From Zantedeschia hybrid cultivar (lineage: Eukaryota > Streptophyta > Magnoliopsida > Alismatales > Araceae): DNA of 64,000 bases. Location: the NCBI GenBank assembly GCA_030544215.1, contig JARZZO010000014.1, positions 18,138,234-18,202,233 on the forward strand, in the 5' to 3' direction. Within the stretch, counting starts at the first letter, position 1, and each line of letters opens with the position of its first letter. Below are positions 58,620 through 64,000 of the stretch, one piece after another. Made by a program: the position numbers and the translations under genes. Under the pieces are notes generated by a model. The model ran no database searches. It was not told the DNA's origin and saw nothing but the letters and a program-made list of their open reading frames with translations.

Positions 58620-60716
58620 GAGATGGTAATTAAGCTCCTTATCACATAGGAATCAATGTTCTCCTTGTTAAGGTGACGGCCGGCGGAAGCTGGAGAAAAC
58701 TAGGGCTACCTCTTGTCTGGTGTCCTGGGCTTTAATAGAAGTTTTCCAGGGATAACGGGCAACAGAAGCGCTATAGAACCGCCAGTTGAATTAACGGATG
58801 GAGATCATTTGGATCCATCTTTTGAATTTTTCTCTCGGCCCTTAAATTTCATTGGAGAGGAAAAAATAACTCATTAATAATTTTTTTTACTACACTAATA
58901 AATATTCTTTTCTTTTCAATAAAATTTTAGGGCTCATGTAAGGGTGTAGGACAAAGATTCAGGTGATCTCAATCTTTAATAAATGTCCTTCAGCATATTT
59001 GCCTAAGTCTAGGACAGATTGAGATTTCTTGGACCCATTCTTTGAACTTCTTCCTGAATTAAATCTTATTAGAGAGAAAAAGTAACTCATTAACAGACGA
59101 AACTTTAGTTCACTACTAAATAGTGAAACACTCGCTGCATACCCAATGGGGAGGCGTCCCCGTGAATTCGCACACACCCAATCACGTGCGGCGGGTATGC
59201 AGCAAGTTGTTCTCTACTAAATATTCTTTTCTTTTCAATGAGATTTAAGGACTAAGAAAAAAATCCTGAGAATAGACCCAAGTGATCTCAATCAGTTCAG
59301 GACAGGCTACTGAAGTTTGGATTTGACCTCCTAGTTTTGACTGGGTCTTAAAAGAGAGCGCCTTGTAGTAGGGGATCTTTAATTAGCCAGTGTTCTGTTG
59401 TCCCTCAGCCAAATGGACTTGAGGTAAAATTTATATTTATCTGATCTCATTTTAATAAGTGATTAATTTATATTTAACTTATGTGAATATAAGCATTTAA
59501 TATTAAAAAGGAATTCCATCTCAACTATCAGTGAGTTGTGTTAAAATACTATTGACGCCAAAGCTGCTCGCTTTTATGATATCGAACTGAATTTATCCTA
59601 ATTAATTGCCGGCCAAGGGCCCAAAGGTCGAGACAAACGTTCTGGCCCAACTTGGATTTCCCCATGGGGCCTTGGCTCAGTCCAACGTATCTTTAAATAC
59701 TGGTTATATATATTATACACGGTGTTGTATGGTTAATATGATTAATATTCATGACTAATGTCAAAAATATTGTGTTTTTAACAAAATTTAAAAATAATTT
59801 GAATTTTTTGAGCAAAAGTGACTGTTTATTTGTTGCTTTATGGTCATCGACATCTTTTTTCTAACCGTACTAAACCAGTTTAGCTCCCTGTTAATTCACA
59901 CCACCAAGTCGGTGACAGCATTTGAGAGATTTTTATTTTTTTGGGTCAAAAGTGACAATGTTATTAAGAAGCTCAATAACTCCATGTTGGTCAAAATTCC
60001 AAATGAAGTAGGTCTCAGTTATGTACGTACCGTGTGGGGATAACTTTGAAAGCACACAACGTTAGACTTCCACTTCCTCTGACCCTCACTTGTTGTCTTT
60101 TTTGGTGGATTGGAGTTTGCTCCATTGTTTGCAATTTGCATTTTAACGTTGCTTCATCGTTTTGGTGATTTTTTGCCATTGCAAGTGCTTTGGGTTTTAT
60201 TCCTTATGGTTGTTGTGAGGGTCCATTGCCATTTACCGACGTTCTCCTTAGTTCATCTTAGGTCCGTTTGGTTCTACGTAAAATATATTTCAATAAAAAA
60301 TATTTTTTTAAAAAATAAATTTACAAAAAAAAATGAAAACAACATTTGTCATTTAGTACTTATTAAAATATTTTCGACTGTCATGAAAAAGAACATTCAA
60401 CCTCGTTTACATAATAACATCTTTAAATTTCAATGATATAATTACAAAATTGTGCATGCTTAAACTCTAGGGTATAAGTATAACATTATACATCTTAAGT
60501 TTTAACAAAAAAATTTAGCGTCTATTTTTTGCCTGCAGTTTCCCCCGTTCACCGCTCACATTGATGCACCCCAGTGAAAATCGACATCAGGCTTCGTATG
60601 TTGGATGCCAAAATCTAGATTTGACACTGGGCAATGAGTTTAATTTTCTATTGACCCTGATTTTCAAGACTACCACATAAGTAATAGTTGTATCATCTTT
60701 CCTCAAAAATATTTCC
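58620..60716. other. Intergenic region between germin-like genes, part 1
   Basis: From about 58800 to 59290 two diverged direct copies are visible, sharing taactcattaa, aaatattcttttcttttcaat and gtgatctcaatc. Between them ctgcatacccaatgggg and gcgggtatgcagcaag form an inverted repeat (about 59134-59207). Around 60265-60345 is a motif (ggtccgtttggttctacgtaa) seen at MITE ends. No gene. Confidence 0.4.
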
Positions 60717-60870
60717 CTAGTGATCCTTATGCCTTCTAGCTAATTAGATATTGTCAAGACATTGACCACTTGTTTTTGAGCTTACCTAGTGATCCTTATG
60801 CCTAGTGATCCTTATGCCTTCTAGCTAATTAGATATTGTCAAGACATTGACCACTTGTTTTTGAGCTTAC
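60717..60870. repeat. Perfect tandem duplication of about 69 bp
   Basis: Bases 60716-60785 (cctagtgatccttatgcctt through gtttttgagcttac) recur exactly at 60801-60870, separated by a third partial copy of 15-16 bases (cctagtgatccttatg). Identity indicates a very recent slippage or repair event. Confidence 0.95.
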
Positions 60871-61285
60871 CTAACTATGTTACTATAAGGCAGATTTTAA
60901 CTAACGTACTAATAATTAAATCACCATAGCATTTCCATAGGTTTGCATATAACGGCGTACAAGGGAGAGTTTGAAAAGGGACAGGAAGCCCAATCCAAAG
61001 CTGCCTAAGATTACTTTACTAAAATGGAGGAGGAAATTCTCACAGTCATCATTATGTGGGTATCATGCACGTGCGAGTGAACTTGAATAATTGGAGACTC
61101 AGTTTTTTTTTTCTTTTTTTTTTTCTCTCCTAAATTCTTTTCCTTAAAAAAGAAGCTTTCTGATCACTTGAACGTATCATGCATGGGTGACACCCACCTA
61201 TTTATAACTGTAAGAACTCTCTCCTCTCGTGTATTGAGGTAACTAGTCCTGATCCAAAGTCCGTTGACGGAGAACTTCTATAGCG

Positions 61286-61551
61286 CCACTTTGATTGGAA
61301 AATAGGAGAAGAATAAAGAAGAATAAAGGGAGAATAAGCTTAATTTAATTTTGACAAGTGAAATAGTTTTTACCGGTGCCGAATAGCCTATTCGGAGAAT
61401 AAGCAATTCGACCATAGACTCAAGAATTGTTTATCCTTCTTATTCCGCAAATGGATCCTACATAATTATCAAAGTTAAGCACCCCTTATTCTAGTATACG
61501 CTATTCCGGATAAATAATTATGGATTAACCTATTCTGCAATCAAATTGAGG
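61286..61551. mobile_element. MITE related to the copy at 569-882
   Basis: The left end ccactttgattggaaaatagg and the right end cctattctgcaatcaaattg are imperfect inverted repeats. The interior again is dominated by gaataag/cttattc strings. Termini and composition match the element at 569-882. Confidence 0.5.
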
Positions 61552-63692
61552 TTATGTGATTCAGCCTCAGTTGTTCTTGACAATAACGGGCTAGATCTCT
61601 GTGCTTATCTAACTTCATAGTTAATTCTTGCATGTCCCTCAACCTTGAGAATCCATCTGACGAAATCTAATCAAAGGACGCATCTAGAAACAATTTCAGG
61701 GTCTGATTCGGAAAGATAAAGTTCGTGAGAATTAGGCTGATTTTTTTAAATAGATTATCCTATTTTTCAATTCTAAGGATTTTGAAAAGATGAGTTTGCC
61801 TTTGCAAGTAAATAGAGATGTCTCACACATATGAAACAAGCGAATTGGAAAAAAAATTGTGATAAGAGTACATGTACGAATAATCAATCAGACTTCAGAT
61901 GTATTATCAAATACATCCTAATTGTATTTATGAACTTGAAATAGCTTAATTATCCATTGTTAAAAAAGAACTTAACCACACATAATTCATCTACATAGAT
62001 TGCAAATGATTTTTCTTTTGATAATGATGCATTTGTCTCATGAGCGGCATTGACAGTAATCAAATTGTAATGCGGGGGGCATTCCGAGCATAATTAGTGA
62101 GAAGGCCTAAACCCATCATGAAATGGGATCCTCTAGGCTGTAATTTTGGTAAACGTCTTAATACTCTCTCACATGATTTAGAAGTATTTTACTATTTCAT
62201 ACTTTTTGCTGTCCTGCTTTCCATCTTATTTTAAATAATTAATTAATAGAAATATCTTCAAGTTACGTGAGAAGGTATTTAAAGGATCTATGTACCATAA
62301 TTAAAGTTAAGAAGATCATGTTCTAGTAGGGGGGAGAAAAATGTCTTGACATGTGGGAGAGTTGGTGCAAAAGCAAAGTTTTATACTGGAGAAACACGCC
62401 GAGGCCTTGAATAATGGACATTGAAACAGCAATCGAGTCAATTAAACAAGAACAGAGAGGCAATACTAGACAAGATATTTGATCCAAAAATTAATAGATT
62501 AAGTGTTCATATTCCCAATGACATATATTTTGGTTGTTCTTTCATTCGATTAGGTTAATTATCATAGCTTTGCTCCAGTTCAGTGTACCTTACATCGGAA
62601 CATAGAATATAACAAAGATATAAACTCAACATAACACACACATAAGTGAGAGTTAAGGAATTCCGTAAGGTGATTAGAACATATATCATTATCATCTCAA
62701 AATTAAAATCTAAATATTCAAACTATATTATTAATAAGCTTCTACATGTATAATAAACCAAAAATAATAACTCTCCTGAAATTCATTTTGTATATATTCT
62801 CTCAAACATATGTTAATGATCGCCTAGGGGTTCAGGGAGAACCCAAGAGGAAAATACTGTTTTCTGTTGGGTAACAGCAACAAGTGATTGAGTTCAATAG
62901 TTTTTTATTTTTTTTACTAGATGATAAACAAATATCCTAAAATAATTATGATAATTGACTTCGTGTTGGAATTATTCTCAACCCAAACTTAAGTTCGGCT
63001 TCGTGCACAGAGTCCGACTTAGAATTTTTTTTTAAACTGTTCATAGGCATCGTGGGCATTATGCCTAGTAGATATCTAGTCTCTACAGATGACTGAGAAG
63101 AAATGATTACGAATCAAGATCTTGGTCATGGTTTCGGACTTTCCGAAAAAGGGTGAATATTCTAAAATTTCTGAGGATATCCAGATCCGGGTTCAGCGAG
63201 CTAGCTTTGTTGAATCCTAACTCCGTATGGACGGCATATTATTTTGCATTAATCTGGGATGAAGGAGATGATGAGAGGCTGTGGTTTCGCACTCGCGATC
63301 ATGACATAGCTGGAGATGCCCGCGTGGTTTTAAGAAACCGGGTGGCATCTAAACGGTGGATCGATGCCAGTATATGTCAAAACCACGGAATGAACAAGAA
63401 ATGGTAGGCGAATATGCTCTAATCAGCAGCTGTAGCGTTCCCCTTCATTGTTTCATCCATGAAACCAAGAACTAAACGATAACAACAGCTCAACCTTGTG
63501 AACTCCAGCTTCGCTTCGGCCGGCCTGTGTCGAAGACAAGCCCCATCATAAAGAACGGTTCATCATAACAGCTCGGGGGCATCCATGCGTGGAGTTATCA
63601 ACACTGGCGTCCCCCCACACCAACACCACATCGATCTTTCGCATCATTACGTGTTACGCATCCAGGAGACCTCCACCAACTTATCAACAGCC
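61552..63692. other. Intergenic region between germin-like genes, part 2
   Basis: AT-rich, no gene recognised. The 84-codon frame at 63153-63407 has no family features. A 15-base match to the 3' end of the tRNA-Pro gene plus its flank (ggggggcattccgag) occurs at 62074-62088. Sequence just before 63693 should be the leader of the second germin-like gene; no clear TATA box seen. Confidence 0.35.
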
Positions 63693-64000
63693 ATGGCCGT
63701 GGGCATCCCCAAGCACGCCTTCTTCTTCCTCATCATTGCCATGGCCGCCACTCGCATGGCTCGCGGAGGTGACCCTGACATCATCTCGGACTTCATCCTC
63801 CCCCCAAACAGCACGTCCGGTCTCATCAATGGCACCTTCTTCACCTACACCGGCTTGCGCCCGGTGGTCGATTTAGAAGGGATAACAGCCTTCACGGTCA
63901 TGAAGGCCACCAAGGCCGAGTTCCCAGCTCTCAATGGGCAGAGCGTCTCCTATGCCGTGCTCCTCTACCCTCCTGGCGCCGTGAACCCCCTTCATGCCCA
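63693..64000 (+). CDS. GLP: Germin-like protein, 5' part (cut by window end)
   Basis: The ORF from ATG 63693 runs open to the window end (102 codons visible). The signal peptide is KHAFFFLIIAMAATRMARG, followed by GDPDIISDFILPPN and TYTGLRPVV, closely parallel to the complete germin-like protein at 57857-58486 (GDPDITSDFVLPPN and TYTGLRTTV). The visible end NPLHAH is the beginning of the metal-binding box. The two genes are head-to-head about 5.2 kb apart and are likely products of a local duplication with inversion, or members of a larger germin-like cluster continuing beyond the window. Confidence 0.92.
   Translation, partial: MAVGIPKHAFFFLIIAMAATRMARGGDPDIISDFILPPNSTSGLINGTFFTYTGLRPVVDLEGITAFTVMKATKAEFPALNGQSVSYAVLLYPPGAVNPLHA

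Noticed and set aside
1..64000. CRISPR arrays, bacterial operons, ribosome binding sites, riboswitches or an origin
   Set aside because: Introns, plant LTR elements and plant gene families make this nuclear eukaryotic DNA. The regular repeats found lack CRISPR geometry (adjacent units, no unique spacers).

Overview
The window looks like plant nuclear DNA, most likely from a monocot. Genes are interrupted by spliceosomal introns, several coding regions start very GC-rich and drift AT-rich toward the 3' end (clearest in the PPR gene), and more than a third of the sequence is recognisable as plant LTR retrotransposons, MITEs and their relics. I cannot name the species from sequence alone.

Layout, left to right. 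1-5.0 kb: a decayed MITE region, then a five-exon TRICHOME BIREFRINGENCE-LIKE (TBL) gene on the minus strand (2769-4917). 5.47-17.2 kb: an almost complete Ty3/gypsy Tat-lineage LTR retrotransposon on the minus strand, with two 878-bp LTRs, a PBS, a PPT, one continuous gag-pol frame broken only by five stop codons, and a spliced additional gene on the opposite strand with its own TATA box. A 72/69-bp minisatellite separates the two convergent coding units. 17.2-24.2 kb: AT-rich sequence with MITEs and a Cassandra-like TRIM element whose LTRs carry 5S rRNA-like sequence. 24.28-26.45 kb: an intronless 724-aa P-class PPR gene (plus strand). 26.5-35 kb: no gene recognised; it ends with an inverted-repeat element and a solo Tat-type LTR with a perfect target-site duplication.

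35.3-51.1 kb: a 23-exon kinesin-5 (BimC) gene on the plus strand, reconstructed exon by exon. Its reading phases fit at every junction, but it has one in-frame TGA, one single-base frameshift and six introns whose expected donor dinucleotide is not GT (four GC, one GA, one AT). Intron 2 holds a hAT-type MITE, intron 7 a 204-bp tandem duplication copied from the end of exon 7, and intron 16 a 3.1-kb non-autonomous LTR retrotransposon. It looks like a recently disabled copy, or a gene with exceptional splicing.

51.1-64 kb: repeats, a tRNA-Pro(TGG) gene, a candidate small arabinogalactan-peptide gene, an LTR-element relic, a long-inverted-repeat MITE, and two germin-like protein genes facing away from each other (57857-58486 minus; 63693 to the window end, plus, partial).

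The host genes encode unrelated functions: cell-wall polysaccharide acetylation, organelle RNA processing, the mitotic spindle, and apoplastic cupin proteins. Only the germin-like pair looks like a local gene family. Most of the unusual biology is in the mobile elements and in the eroding kinesin gene. All boundaries, alignments and counts were made by eye.
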